Below the pieces are notes generated by a model. The model worked only from the letters and a program-made list of their open reading frames with translations, did no database searches and was not told where the DNA came from. DNA of 64,000 nt from Mobiluncus sp963511525 (GTDB lineage: Bacteria; Actinomycetota; Actinomycetes; Actinomycetales; Actinomycetaceae), in assembly GCF_963511525.1 (NCBI RefSeq), contig NZ_CAUPIY010000006.1, positions 70,408 to 134,407 of the forward strand, read 5' to 3'. Positions 42,909 through 52,063 of the stretch are shown piece by piece. The translations under genes and the position numbers were made by a program. The stretch's first letter is position 1. The number at the start of each line of letters is the position of its first letter.

Positions 42909-44354
42909 ATGACTGGCGTAAACGTGCCCGGTAGCGGTCAGGGAGGCAGACCTGCGCCCAAGCCTGCAAATGCCAACCCGAACCTGGTTTCCCTGGGCGG
43001 CACTCCGTCAGGTGCGGTTCCGCTCGATTCTGTGGCAGTTCCTCCCCAGAGCTACGGCGGCGCTGCCAGTAGTGACAATATGGTTTCCCTCAACGTCCCC
43101 ATGGGAGGTGCGGTGCCTCTCAACGACCCTGCGGCTGCCTATGATGGTGGGGCAGTGCCTCTCAGTGGGGAACCTGATGGTGTGAACGATGTGATGGGAA
43201 TGCCGCCGGCGGCACCGATGGGAATGCCGACATACGACCCGAACAGTCAGCCCCTGAATCCTAGCGCATACGCTGGCTACGGCTACGGTAATTCCAATAT
43301 GGCTCAATCGTCTTTTTCCGGTGGTCCAGGGTCAGCTCCCAGCGGTGCTGAATATCCCGAATACCCTGGATACCCTGCTCAAAACCAGCCGGTTGATTTT
43401 AGTCAGGCAGGAACTGTTTCACCGCCCGGGGGATACCCCTCCATGGGGGCGCCGGCTCCTCAGTATGCACCCCAACCCATGGATCCTCGTATGGTGGTGC
43501 AGCGCTCCGAGGAACAGTATCCTGATTTGCAAGACATTCGCGCGCGAGTGCCCTTTAATATGCCGACCTTGGGCTCTGACCAGCCCGCCGTGGTCGGTCG
43601 GGCTTCTCGGCGTAAAAAGCGCGATGCCGGCCAGAGGGACAAATCCGAAGGGAAGTTGGGGAATCTCAGTCTTCCTGGCGATCCGAATGCGGGTCTGTCC
43701 CTAAAGGAACTGCTGGGTCAGCCCGTGTCAAATATGGCTGCGGCGACGATTCTGAGCCCTAAAGAAATCGAAGATTCTGATGGCCTGCAAATGCGAGCCG
43801 TAGGTCTGGCCGTGGGCGAAGTGCCCGAGGTGGACGCCCGTTACGAGATTCCCTACATCGCCCGTGAACACCCGTCGTATTACACAGGCTACGAAATCAG
43901 CCTAATCATGGAGTCCATTCGTGATCCCGAGCACGCCCGCCAGGTGCTGGCTCGTATCGTCGCGATTCCCCGATGGATTCGTTGGGTAATTTCCTTGTTC
44001 GGTGGCGTATGCGGGGCGGCCGTTTCCGCTTTGAACGCGTTTCTTTCCTTGATTGCCTTTACCGTGTTGATGGCGATTGTGTTGCTGTTCACCTACTCTT
44101 TCGCCAGTCGTATCGGTTCGGGACGTTTCTATGATCCGACCGGGTACAAGGTGATTTGGTTGGGATCTTTTATGCCCATTGGCTTGTTGTCCGCCATTAT
44201 CGTGGCGCGCGCTATGGTGGGACAACCCTGGCTGGCTGTTATTGCGTTTGTCGTCACCACGCTTTGCGGTATCTTGTGGACCACTTGGATTCAAAAGTTC
44301 CAGGTTCGCCGTCTGCTGTCCTCTGAAATTCCTGACGAGCCTGTCGACGAGTAA
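42909..44354 (+). CDS. Proline-rich membrane protein with GAVPL repeats
   Basis: 481 residues, unrecognised. Residues 1-230 are low complexity (Pro, Gly, Ala, Tyr, Asn), with three repeats around GGAVPL (LVSLGGTPSGAVPLDS, MVSLNVPMGGAVPLND, GGAVPLSGEP). The middle is polar. From about 345 an aromatic/basic stretch leads into three or four transmembrane helices near the C-terminus. The N-terminus has no signal, so the repeat region is probably cytosolic. Such tails resemble actinobacterial envelope or division proteins with disordered cytosolic arms, but no family is assigned. Confidence 0.7.
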   Translation: MTGVNVPGSGQGGRPAPKPANANPNLVSLGGTPSGAVPLDSVAVPPQSYGGAASSDNMVSLNVPMGGAVPLNDPAAAYDGGAVPLSGEPDGVNDVMGMPPAAPMGMPTYDPNSQPLNPSAYAGYGYGNSNMAQSSFSGGPGSAPSGAEYPEYPGYPAQNQPVDFSQAGTVSPPGGYPSMGAPAPQYAPQPMDPRMVVQRSEEQYPDLQDIRARVPFNMPTLGSDQPAVVGRASRRKKRDAGQRDKSEGKLGNLSLPGDPNAGLSLKELLGQPVSNMAAATILSPKEIEDSDGLQMRAVGLAVGEVPEVDARYEIPYIAREHPSYYTGYEISLIMESIRDPEHARQVLARIVAIPRWIRWVISLFGGVCGAAVSALNAFLSLIAFTVLMAIVLLFTYSFASRIGSGRFYDPTGYKVIWLGSFMPIGLLSAIIVARAMVGQPWLAVIAFVVTTLCGILWTTWIQKFQVRRLLSSEIPDEPVDE

Positions 44355-44417
44355 ATTCGTCGGATTGTATGGTGCGATTTCCCGAACTGAAGCCGGGAAC
44401 CGTGTCTGGCGTAGCGG

Positions 44418-44774
44418 CTAAAACGGGACGACAGTCACAGTAACTCTGGTGATTATCCAGGCTAGAAACCATACTGAGCCCCAAGCTATCGACAGGAATG
44501 ACAGCCCGAACGCGGCTCGCAGCATCCCGTCGCCGGGAAGATGCTCGGAGGAAAGCGTACGCACCCGCAGCATCCCGCCAGCCAGCACCGCCACGACTAC
44601 GGCGGCTATTGAAAGAAACACCGGTACCAGGAAACTGGCTAGGGCAATCACAAACAGTGTGATGACGACACCGGGGATTTTTTGTGCTGAATCCCTGTAT
44701 CCGGTTTGGGAAAAAACCTCTCGCGGGTCGACCTTTTCCAGGCCGGGAAAATCCGAAACATAGGCATCGCTCAC
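44418..44774 (-). CDS. Small membrane protein, hypothetical
   Basis: 118 residues with a 32-residue polar N-terminus and two or three hydrophobic helices (about 33-68 and 90-115). No known motif. GTG start with a poor ribosome site. It is divergent from the uracil permease gene and convergent with the GAVPL-repeat protein. Length and hydrophobic pattern suggest a DUF4190-type small membrane protein, but this is weak. Confidence 0.6.
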   Translation of the reverse strand: MSDAYVSDFPGLEKVDPREVFSQTGYRDSAQKIPGVVITLFVIALASFLVPVFLSIAAVVVAVLAGGMLRVRTLSSEHLPGDGMLRAAFGLSFLSIAWGSVWFLAWIITRVTVTVVPF

Positions 44775-44869
44775 CCGTTTAGCCTAACGCAACAGGCGTT
44801 TTTTTGCGCGCCCGGGGCCGTACTAGGATGAGAGGGACAAATCCGGGAGTCTGCAAGGAAGGACGAAAA

Positions 44870-46294
44870 ATGTCAGAAACGAAAACCGGCAATTTCAAAT
44901 GGAAATTGCATGGGGACGGCAAGCACATCACGACCGGTGAGGTCGTTCAGCCCAACGAGCGTTTGACCTGGCCGCGAACTATCGGCATCGGAGCTCAGCA
45001 CATTGTTGCTATGTTCGGCGCGACCTTCCTGGTTCCGTTGCTGACCGGGTTTTCTCCCGCAACCACACTGTTCTTTACGGGTGTGGGAACCATCCTGTTC
45101 ATCCTCATTACCTCGGGGCGTCTGCCCTCGTATTTGGGTTCGTCCTTTGCGTTGATTGCTCCCATCGGTGCGGTAACCGGTTACGTTTCCGGCGGCGGGG
45201 CACCTATTGACTCCGGCAAGATGGCTCTGGCACAAGGCGGGGTGATTTCCGCTGGCGCCCTGCTGCTATTGGTCGGGGTGTTGGTCCATTTCGCGGGTGC
45301 GACTTGGATTGACCGGATTATGCCGCCGATAGTGACGGGAGCCATCGTGTCGTTGATTGGTTTCAACTTAGCTCCTTCGGCGTGGAACAACGTAAAGCAG
45401 GCCCCGGTGACGGCCACCGTGACCATCTTGTCCGTCCTGCTGATTACCGTTCTGTTCAAGGGCATCATCGGGCGTTTGTCGATTCTCATTGGGGTACTCA
45501 TTGGCTATGCGACGGCAGTGATTCGCCACGAAGTGAACTTTGAAGCTATCAGCAAGGCCGACTGGGTGGGCCTGCCGACTTTCCACGCCCCGGCGTTTAG
45601 CCCTGCCTTGCTGGGCTTGTTCCTTCCGGTAGTGCTGGTACTCATCGCCGAAAACGTGGGTCACGTTAAGTCTGTGTCCGCCATGACCGGTCAGAACCTC
45701 GACGACCTGACGGGGCGGGCTTTGATTGCGGACGGCTTGTCCACCATGATTGCCGGCAGCGGCGGCGGTTCCGGTACGACCACCTACGCGGAAAACATTG
45801 GCGTGATGGCCGCGACCCGGGTCTATTCCACCGTGGCTTATATTGTTGCTGCTATCGGGGCTTTGGCCCTGTCTTTGCTGCCCAAGTTCGGTGAGATTAT
45901 CGCCACCATTCCGCCGGGGGTTCTGGGCGGAGCCGCGACGATTCTGTACGGCATGATTGGGATGCTGGGGGTGCGTATCTGGGTTCAAAACCAGGTGGAT
46001 TTCGCGGATCCGGTGAACTTGAATACGGCCGCGGTGGCGATGGTGATGGCTATCGCGAACTACACCTTGGTGATTGGCGACGTAAAGTTCGAGGGTATCG
46101 CGATGGGTTCTTTCGGTGCCATTATCATGTACCACGTCATGCGGGCGATTTCTAACGTTCGTGGCACCAAGCTGGAGCAAGCCTCCCCGGCTTCCGCTCC
46201 GGCCGGAACGGAATTGCATTCCGAAGCCTATTCTAAGCGTCACGCGGATCAAGAACTGCGAGCCGCGCAAGGAAGAAGCGATGCCCAGGATTGA
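44870..46294 (+). CDS. uraA: Uracil permease, NCS2 (UraA/PyrP) family
   Basis: 474 residues, about 14 transmembrane segments. The family signatures are ENVGHVKSVSAMTGQNLDD and GGGSGTTTYAENIGVMAATR, including the substrate-binding glutamates. It imports uracil with protons, feeding Upp. The frame is open earlier, but GGAAGGA 7 bases before the ATG at 44870 marks the start. Its last 14 bases overlap the next gene. Confidence 0.93.
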   Translation: MSETKTGNFKWKLHGDGKHITTGEVVQPNERLTWPRTIGIGAQHIVAMFGATFLVPLLTGFSPATTLFFTGVGTILFILITSGRLPSYLGSSFALIAPIGAVTGYVSGGGAPIDSGKMALAQGGVISAGALLLLVGVLVHFAGATWIDRIMPPIVTGAIVSLIGFNLAPSAWNNVKQAPVTATVTILSVLLITVLFKGIIGRLSILIGVLIGYATAVIRHEVNFEAISKADWVGLPTFHAPAFSPALLGLFLPVVLVLIAENVGHVKSVSAMTGQNLDDLTGRALIADGLSTMIAGSGGGSGTTTYAENIGVMAATRVYSTVAYIVAAIGALALSLLPKFGEIIATIPPGVLGGAATILYGMIGMLGVRIWVQNQVDFADPVNLNTAAVAMVMAIANYTLVIGDVKFEGIAMGSFGAIIMYHVMRAISNVRGTKLEQASPASAPAGTELHSEAYSKRHADQELRAAQGRSDAQD

Positions 46295-46886
46295 AGCGAA
46301 GGACCTGATAGGCCAGGGTGATTCTAAGGAATTACGCGCCAAGCGGCGGCGTCGTACTCTGGCTCGCCAAACCGTGTTTTTTGGCTGGATTGTTCTGGCG
46401 ATGGCGGCGGTTTTGGTGGTTTCTTTGCCTTTTGCTATGGGCTTGGTGTCCCTGCCTTTCGGCAATTCCTTCGTTTTGTCTGAGGAAGCCAAGGCGAAAG
46501 TGCCGCCGTGCCCCCCGAAAGGAAAGCCGGTTTCCCTGCAGGGAGTGACGGTAAATATATTCAACGGATCCTCCCAAAATGGCCTGGCTACGCAGACAGC
46601 ACAGCGGCTGAAAGGCTTTGGAGTCAAGGTCAACGCGGTTGGTAACTCGCCGGATTCCTACGCCGGGGCAGCCCGGATTAATACCAGCAAGGGAAACGTG
46701 GCGAAAGCCTTTTCGTTGGCGCGGGCACTCCCGCAAGCCGACGTCAGGATTGACTTGAATCGCGGCTCAGAGATTAACGTCTTGCTGGGCGAACAGTTCC
46801 AGGGTGCGCTCTCGAAGGATAACCTCAGCGACGGCGACTTGGGACACTATCCACGGGCGCCGAAAAACTGCCAGGAAGTCAACTGA
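46281..46886 (+). CDS. LytR_C-domain protein, membrane-anchored
   Basis: 201 residues: a basic N-terminus, a transmembrane helix at about 33-55, then a LytR_C-type domain from about 85 (VTVNIFNGSSQNGLATQTAQRLKGFGVKVNAVGN). LytR_C domains are found outside the membrane in wall-assembly proteins. The ATG at 46281 is preceded by AAGGAAG and lies inside the end of uraA, so translation is coupled although the functions seem unrelated. Two cysteines (CPP, NCQ) may form a disulfide. Confidence 0.82.
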   Translation: MPRIEAKDLIGQGDSKELRAKRRRRTLARQTVFFGWIVLAMAAVLVVSLPFAMGLVSLPFGNSFVLSEEAKAKVPPCPPKGKPVSLQGVTVNIFNGSSQNGLATQTAQRLKGFGVKVNAVGNSPDSYAGAARINTSKGNVAKAFSLARALPQADVRIDLNRGSEINVLLGEQFQGALSKDNLSDGDLGHYPRAPKNCQEVN

Positions 46887-47048
46887 ATAAACCACGAAAC
46901 TGGCGGCAAACGCCTCGGAATTCCCTTGAAAACTTTGGGAAAGGCTGCCAACCAGGCTTGGAGCGTAACGTTTTTAGTTATGCTTGAAACTAGGTTAACC
47001 GCAGAAAAACGTAAGGAATGCAGGTAAAGCTAGCGAAAGGAGAACGGC

Positions 47049-47861
47049 GTGGGGTTGTTTTCTAAGGGCAGACCTGATACCAGCGGTCCGGTTCGTCCCT
47101 ATGTTAAAAGTTTTGCCGGGTGGGAAGCGCCGTCTACGTTTGCCACCGTCGAGGACTCGCTGGAGTTACAAGACGATTTCGCGGCACTGTTTGCCGGATA
47201 TAACGTGGACGATATTAACGGCGCCGAATTTGACGATTGGGCTTACCTAGTGCGTGACCGGAACAATCCTGATGATTATGCGGCGGTCTGCGTTTGGGTG
47301 CAAGGCCACTTTGTAGGCTATTTGGATCATGCTACCGCCGGCAAATACGTGGTGGAGCTCAATGGTTTGGATTCCCAAGAACTCAATCTGGTGGTGCCTT
47401 GCCACCTGTGGGCCCAGCGCACCAAGTCGCGGTTGGCAAACCGGGTGACCTTGAGCTTACCTCCCGTAGGTGGGGTGGGTCCGGTCAATATGTTCCCGAA
47501 AAAAGCTTTCACGATTTTGCCCCCGGGGGATGAAATCCCCTTGGAGGACTACGATGAACACATCGGTCCGCTGCATCCCTATATCTCCACCGGCAAGACG
47601 GTGCCGGTGGCTCTGTGGATGCAAGAGGACAAAGGCGGTCTGGGGGCTTATCTCGACAAGAAAACGTATATCGGACGAGTCCCCGCCCACGCTGCCGAGC
47701 TGATTGTGCCGCTGGTGCGAACAGCGGTGGCTCATAAACTGATCCCGATTGCTCGCGGTATGTTGACCGGTTCAAACATTCGCAACGACCTGACCATCGT
47801 CACGGGGGACACCCATACGGTCGGTTCCCATTGGAAACCCACTCATGACGGCGGAAAGTGA
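47049..47861 (+). CDS. Hypothetical protein with two similar halves
   Basis: 270 residues, soluble. Two segments resemble each other: YAAVCVWVQGHFVGYLDHATAGKYVVEL (about 78-105) and PVALWMQEDKGGLGAYLDKKTYIGRVP (about 184-211). The pattern V.GYL....A..Y is like that of HIRAN-type or related small beta domains seen in actinobacterial unknowns. No catalytic motif. GTG start with AAAGGAG 7 bases upstream. The 162-base gap before it has no recognised element. Confidence 0.65.
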   Translation: MGLFSKGRPDTSGPVRPYVKSFAGWEAPSTFATVEDSLELQDDFAALFAGYNVDDINGAEFDDWAYLVRDRNNPDDYAAVCVWVQGHFVGYLDHATAGKYVVELNGLDSQELNLVVPCHLWAQRTKSRLANRVTLSLPPVGGVGPVNMFPKKAFTILPPGDEIPLEDYDEHIGPLHPYISTGKTVPVALWMQEDKGGLGAYLDKKTYIGRVPAHAAELIVPLVRTAVAHKLIPIARGMLTGSNIRNDLTIVTGDTHTVGSHWKPTHDGGK

Positions 47862-48089
47862 GTGCGTGAGGGGTTTGCAGAAGCGCGAACCTGCCCAGCC
47901 GTGCTTTTGAATCCGTCCTGACTAGGAAAAATAACCTCTGTTTGTCAGGAACAAAGAGTTGTTTTTCTTTCAGGTTCCTTTTAGGATTTATTCAAGGAAC
48001 TGGCAGAGTGGGCTCGGCGGGAAAACCGCCTCGGCACGAAAAACAGCCCCTGTAAACTTGTGACAATCAAAACTGAGAAGGTGACAGAG

Positions 48090-49151
48090 TTGAAGAAGCA
48101 AACTCGAATCGCGGCGGCAGCTGGGGCAGCATTTCTAGGGTTGGGTCTGAGCGCCAGTGCGGCGCTGGCTCTTCCGGCTCCTGCGGAACCCAATGCTGAA
48201 AATATCGGCGGCATTGAAGCCCCGAGTTCTCCGGGAGGAATCCCCGCCAACGGTTACGGTCCTGATTACCACACGGCGATGGTGGGTTTGAGCCAGGCGG
48301 CTTTGCATCCGGGGATGACGCCTTTGGGTGCTAATGATTTCAACTGCAAGCCAGCCCCAGGCACTGAACCGGTCGTTTTAATTCCGGGTACCGGCAACGA
48401 TGCTTTCGGAGCGTGGTCCTATATGTCCCCGCGCCTGAAACAGGCCGGTTACTGCGTATTTACGTTTAACTACAACCCTTCGACCTCAAAGAACGCTAAG
48501 GGTGAAACCGTCATCAACGACTCAAAAGCCTTCAGCGGAGACATCAAGCAAAGCGCGGCGTTTATGGCCGGTTTTGTGGATCGGGTTTTGGCGGCTACCG
48601 GCGCCACAAAGGTTGATTTGGTGGGCCATTCTCAAGGCGGTGGGGCGCTGCCGCGGGCTTACATCAAGTGGTACGGCGGGGACCAGAAAGTCGACCAGCT
48701 CATTGGCCTGACCCCGAACAACCACGGCACGACCTTAGGAGGAATGCTGCACCTGGTCAACCGGCTGCGCCAGGAAATCCCGAGCCTTGACGACAAAGTG
48801 TTTCACAGCTCTAACCAGACCGGTTTAATGCAGCAGCTGGTCGGTTCGGAGTTCTTTAACCAGCTCAATGAGGGTATCGAGGTCTATCCGAACATTGACT
48901 ACACCGTGATTACCACCAAGTTAGACACGGTCGTCACCCCCTATACCAGCGAATTCCTGGAAGGCAGCAACGTAAATAACGTGGTGCTCCAAGACGTGTG
49001 CCCGGCGGATGCACACCGACACCAAAACATGACCTACAGTGATGTGGCGCTGCAGCTGGTGCTGAAAGAGCTGCAAGAGGATCGTTTGTCCTGGCAGATT
49101 CCGGTGAAATGCCACCGCTACCAGCCTTACTTGAAGGCCTCTGATCTGTAA
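48090..49151 (+). CDS. Secreted lipase/esterase (class 2 alpha/beta hydrolase)
   Basis: 353 residues from TTG 48090. A signal peptide with a long hydrophobic core (IAAAAGAAFLGLGLSASAALA) ends near residue 30. The oxyanion segment is PVVLIPGTGNDAFGAWS and the nucleophile elbow VGHSQGGG (Ser181). The Asp and His are probably in TKLDTVVTPYTS and AHRHQNMTYSD. This is the pattern of actinobacterial triacylglycerol lipases exported to the medium. GTG at 48060 is an in-frame alternative, but AGAAGG 8 bases before TTG and signal-peptide shape favour 48090. A terminator follows. Confidence 0.87.
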   Translation: MKKQTRIAAAAGAAFLGLGLSASAALALPAPAEPNAENIGGIEAPSSPGGIPANGYGPDYHTAMVGLSQAALHPGMTPLGANDFNCKPAPGTEPVVLIPGTGNDAFGAWSYMSPRLKQAGYCVFTFNYNPSTSKNAKGETVINDSKAFSGDIKQSAAFMAGFVDRVLAATGATKVDLVGHSQGGGALPRAYIKWYGGDQKVDQLIGLTPNNHGTTLGGMLHLVNRLRQEIPSLDDKVFHSSNQTGLMQQLVGSEFFNQLNEGIEVYPNIDYTVITTKLDTVVTPYTSEFLEGSNVNNVVLQDVCPADAHRHQNMTYSDVALQLVLKELQEDRLSWQIPVKCHRYQPYLKASDL

Positions 49152-49179
49152 TCTGGGGAGACTGAATAATTTTTGCCAA

Positions 49180-49226
49180 CTCCCTGTCGGGGCCTTAACC
49201 TAGGGTTCCGGCAGGGAGATTTTTTG
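49180..49226 (+). terminator. Terminator after the lipase gene
   Basis: CTCCCTGTCGG pairs with CCGGCAGGGAG (one G-T pair), then ATTTTTT. It ends just before the MFS gene. Confidence 0.88.
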
Positions 49227-49250
49227 ATTGATGAGGGAGTGAGTAAATCC

Positions 49251-50663
49251 GTGGACGGCGTGGAAGCTTCGGGACGCAACCAGAAAGCATCTGAGGACAA
49301 GGGAAATAACTATCTCAGCGGTTACTTAGCGGCCTGGTTTAAAATCATCGCTACCGGGATGATTACCCTGGTTGCTTTTGAAGCTATCGCGGTAAACACG
49401 GCCATGCCTTTCATCGTGGATCGCCTGGACGGCAAAAATTTGTTTGCGCTGGCGGCCGGAATCTCCATGTCCACCCAGTTAATCACCACCGCCCTGGCCG
49501 GAGCTTGGGTCGATACCAGAGGCCCGAAACCGGTAATTTACACGGGTATCGTGGCTTTCACCGGGGGACTGCTGGTGGCGAGTTTCGCCCCCAACATCTG
49601 GTTTGTCGTGGTGGGACGCGCGATTCAGGGCCTCGGCGGAGGTTTGTTGATTGTGCCTCTCTACGTGATGGTGGGCTCCTACGTCTTACCGCACAAGCAG
49701 CCGGCTTTTTTTGCGGTCTTTGCCATCGCCTGGGTGGTGCCTTCCCTGGTCGGCCCGCTGGTGGCGGGGTTCCTGGTGGATTATGTGCATTGGCGTTTTG
49801 TTTTCGGAATCTGCCCAATCATGTTTCTGGTGTTCTTTCCAGTGTTGTGGCCAAAATTTCGCCAATTTCCTCCGCTGCATGACCCGGTGCCGTTTCGTCC
49901 CTCTCCCAGTCTGCTTTGGGGTTCCATCTTTAGCGGCATCTTGATTGGTGCCCTGCAAGTTATCTCCGGGGTGGAACGTGAAACGGTCTCTCCGCTGCTC
50001 ATCATTTCCGCTCTCATCCTGACCTTGGCGCTGTTCTTTGCGGCTCGCCCCATTCTGCCTCCCGGCACTTTCCTAGCGGTGCGTGGCGTCCCCGCCACCG
50101 TGGCGATGCGCGGACTGTTGAACGGCACTTTCGTCACCGTAGACCTCTACCTGCCCCTGCTGCTGAAAGAAATTCACGGTTGGGGACCGACCATGGCCGG
50201 CCTATCAATGACGGTTTCGTCAACAACCTGGGCATTAAGCTCATGGATTCAGGGCCGGATTGTGGATCCGGCGCACCGCCGCTGGCTGATCATCATCGGT
50301 CCCATCATCCAAATTTCGGGCACCCTGGTGGTGCTCCTGGCGGTCGTGCCCGGTTTCAGCCCCTGGTTTGTGCTGGTGGGATGGGCCATCGCCGGTTCGG
50401 GTCAAGGCCTGATTTTCCCGCTGGCCACTGTCCACGCCCTCTCCTTGACCCCGCCCCAACGCCACGGTGAGGTTTCCGCAGCTCTGAACGTAGCCGACAC
50501 CCTCGCCGCTGCCGCTCTGGTGGCTTACGGGGGAATCACCTACGCCATGACCCTCTTTCTGGGACCCTGGGCATTCGCTGCCACAATCGGTTTGATGGTG
50601 GTGATGATGTTCGTCCAATTCTGGGTCGGTACCAGGATTTTCGAGTTTCCCTCACGCAAGTGA
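49251..50663 (+). CDS. MFS multidrug/efflux-type transporter
   Basis: About 470 residues with a 30-residue polar N-terminus and 12-14 predicted helices. MFS motif A is represented by AGAWVDTRGPKPVIYTG and motif C by IAWVVPSLVGPLVAGFLVD, placing it near the DHA2/EmrB-like drug exporters. The substrate is unknown. Possible starts are GTG 49239 and GTG 49251 (GAGGGAG about 10 bases before the latter); TTG 49224 lies in the preceding terminator and is less likely. Confidence 0.85.
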   Translation: MDGVEASGRNQKASEDKGNNYLSGYLAAWFKIIATGMITLVAFEAIAVNTAMPFIVDRLDGKNLFALAAGISMSTQLITTALAGAWVDTRGPKPVIYTGIVAFTGGLLVASFAPNIWFVVVGRAIQGLGGGLLIVPLYVMVGSYVLPHKQPAFFAVFAIAWVVPSLVGPLVAGFLVDYVHWRFVFGICPIMFLVFFPVLWPKFRQFPPLHDPVPFRPSPSLLWGSIFSGILIGALQVISGVERETVSPLLIISALILTLALFFAARPILPPGTFLAVRGVPATVAMRGLLNGTFVTVDLYLPLLLKEIHGWGPTMAGLSMTVSSTTWALSSWIQGRIVDPAHRRWLIIIGPIIQISGTLVVLLAVVPGFSPWFVLVGWAIAGSGQGLIFPLATVHALSLTPPQRHGEVSAALNVADTLAAAALVAYGGITYAMTLFLGPWAFAATIGLMVVMMFVQFWVGTRIFEFPSRK

Positions 50664-50716
50664 GACGCTAAAGTTGGTTGTAAGGTTAGGTTTTTGTTGT
50701 TTGAAAGGGTTTGAAA

Positions 50717-51649
50717 ATGGAATCATTTTTGGCTTTTGTCGGGGGTCTCTTTGGGATGTCGATTATCGCCCTCATTATCTTGGTGTTGCTCATCATGGGC
50801 GGGATGTTCTTTGTGGTGAAGCAACAGACGAACTACGTGATTGAGCGTTTCGGCAAGTTTCACAAGGTCGCTCTGCCCGGTTTGCGGGTAAAGATTCCGT
50901 TCGTGGATCAGATTGCGAAAAAGGTTCCGCTGCGTATCATGCAGCTCGATTCCGTGGTCGAGACCAAGACCAAGGACAACGTGTTCGTAACCATCCCGGT
51001 TTCGGTGCAGTATCAAGTCCAAAACGTGGTTGATTCCTACTATCGTTTGGCCAATCCAGAACGTCAGATTCAGTCCTACGTCTATGACCGGGTGCGTACC
51101 TCCCTGGCCAAACTGGACTTGGATGAGGCGTTTTCTTCAAAAGACCAAATTGCCCAAGACGTCGAGACGACCTTGGCTACGGCTATGAACGCCTATGGTT
51201 TCGCCATCATCAACACACTGGTGACAGACATCAACCCGGATCCAACGGTGCGCGCGTCCATGAACTCAATCAACGCCGCCCAGCGGGAACGTGAGGCAGC
51301 GGTGAGCCTGGCTGAGGCCGAGAAAATCAAGATTGTGAAACAGGCTGAGGCCGACGCGGAATACAAGCGCCTGCAAGGTGAAGGTATCGCCGCTCAGCGC
51401 AAGGCTATCGTGGACGGTCTGGTCAGCCAGTATGAATCCCTGCGCGACGCCGGGATTGGTTCAGAAGCCCAAGAGATGCTGCTGTTGACCCAGTACTTCG
51501 ACACGTTGCAGGAAGTCGCGAAAGCCTCTAACACCCAGACGCTGATGCTGCCGTCCAACCCCGGTGGGGTCAATAACGCGATGGAGGAGCTGCGCAACTC
51601 GCTGTTCACGGCCACTCGTGCCGCGGATCAACAGCAAACGGCGCAATAG
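50717..51649 (+). CDS. SPFH/Band 7 (stomatin-like) membrane protein
   Basis: 310 residues. One N-terminal helix (about 12-38), then the Band 7 domain starting QTNYVIERFGKFHKVALPGL, with YRLANPERQIQSYVYDRVR and an Ala/Glu-rich coiled coil (about 195-235, QREREAAVSLAEAEKIKIV). It is likely to oligomerise at the membrane and to scaffold other proteins. In many bacteria it pairs with an NfeD-like protein; none is adjacent here. AAAGGG 7 bases before the ATG supports the start. Confidence 0.92.
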   Translation: MESFLAFVGGLFGMSIIALIILVLLIMGGMFFVVKQQTNYVIERFGKFHKVALPGLRVKIPFVDQIAKKVPLRIMQLDSVVETKTKDNVFVTIPVSVQYQVQNVVDSYYRLANPERQIQSYVYDRVRTSLAKLDLDEAFSSKDQIAQDVETTLATAMNAYGFAIINTLVTDINPDPTVRASMNSINAAQREREAAVSLAEAEKIKIVKQAEADAEYKRLQGEGIAAQRKAIVDGLVSQYESLRDAGIGSEAQEMLLLTQYFDTLQEVAKASNTQTLMLPSNPGGVNNAMEELRNSLFTATRAADQQQTAQ

Positions 51650-51705
51650 TGACGCTGTAGTTTCTTGATTTTAGTGCCTTCGTATCGCCGGATACCTAAA
51701 GGGTG

Positions 51706-52056
51706 CTATTTACCTTGCTCGATGAGCATGTAGAGAACCATTTTTGCAGGAGTCAACGCTTTAACTGCGTGTGGTAAACGGGTAGAAAAGTGCACCATCC
51801 CGCCGGGAAGCAGTTTCACAGTTTTGCCGTCGGCGGTGATTTCAATTTCCCCTTCCAAGGTTTGCACAATTACCGGCATAGCAGCGGTGTGCTCTGATAG
51901 TTCTTCACCGCTGTCGAAGGAAAATAGCACAACATTGACCCCTTCTGCACGCATTAGGGTTTTAGAAACGGTAGAGTTCGGGGAATACTCAATTCGTTCC
52001 GCAAGTTTATCTATATATCCTAGACCGGCAGTAACCAATTCTTCTTTTGAATCCAT
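51706..52056 (-). CDS. Cupin-domain protein
   Basis: 116 residues, a single small beta-barrel cupin with SEHTAAMPVIVQTLEGEIEI as the first motif and LPGGMVHFSTRLPHAVKAL as the second; metal ligands would be the histidines and glutamate in these. Such proteins are often sensors or bind small ligands. AGGTGA upstream selects ATG 52056. The start is 8 bases behind the methyltransferase stop, so the pair is an operon under the iron box. Confidence 0.85.
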   Translation of the reverse strand: MDSKEELVTAGLGYIDKLAERIEYSPNSTVSKTLMRAEGVNVVLFSFDSGEELSEHTAAMPVIVQTLEGEIEITADGKTVKLLPGGMVHFSTRLPHAVKALTPAKMVLYMLIEQGK

Positions 52057-52063
52057 ATTTGAA

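Noticed and set aside
45368..46633. Long open frame of 421 codons opposite uraA
   Set aside because: It mirrors the permease and LytR_C genes; its composition (His, Arg, Gln-rich) is that of an antisense shadow.
46989..47003. Further copy of the dispersed motif (TGAAACTAGGTTAAC)
   Set aside because: Two mismatches in the second half-site; left out of the count.
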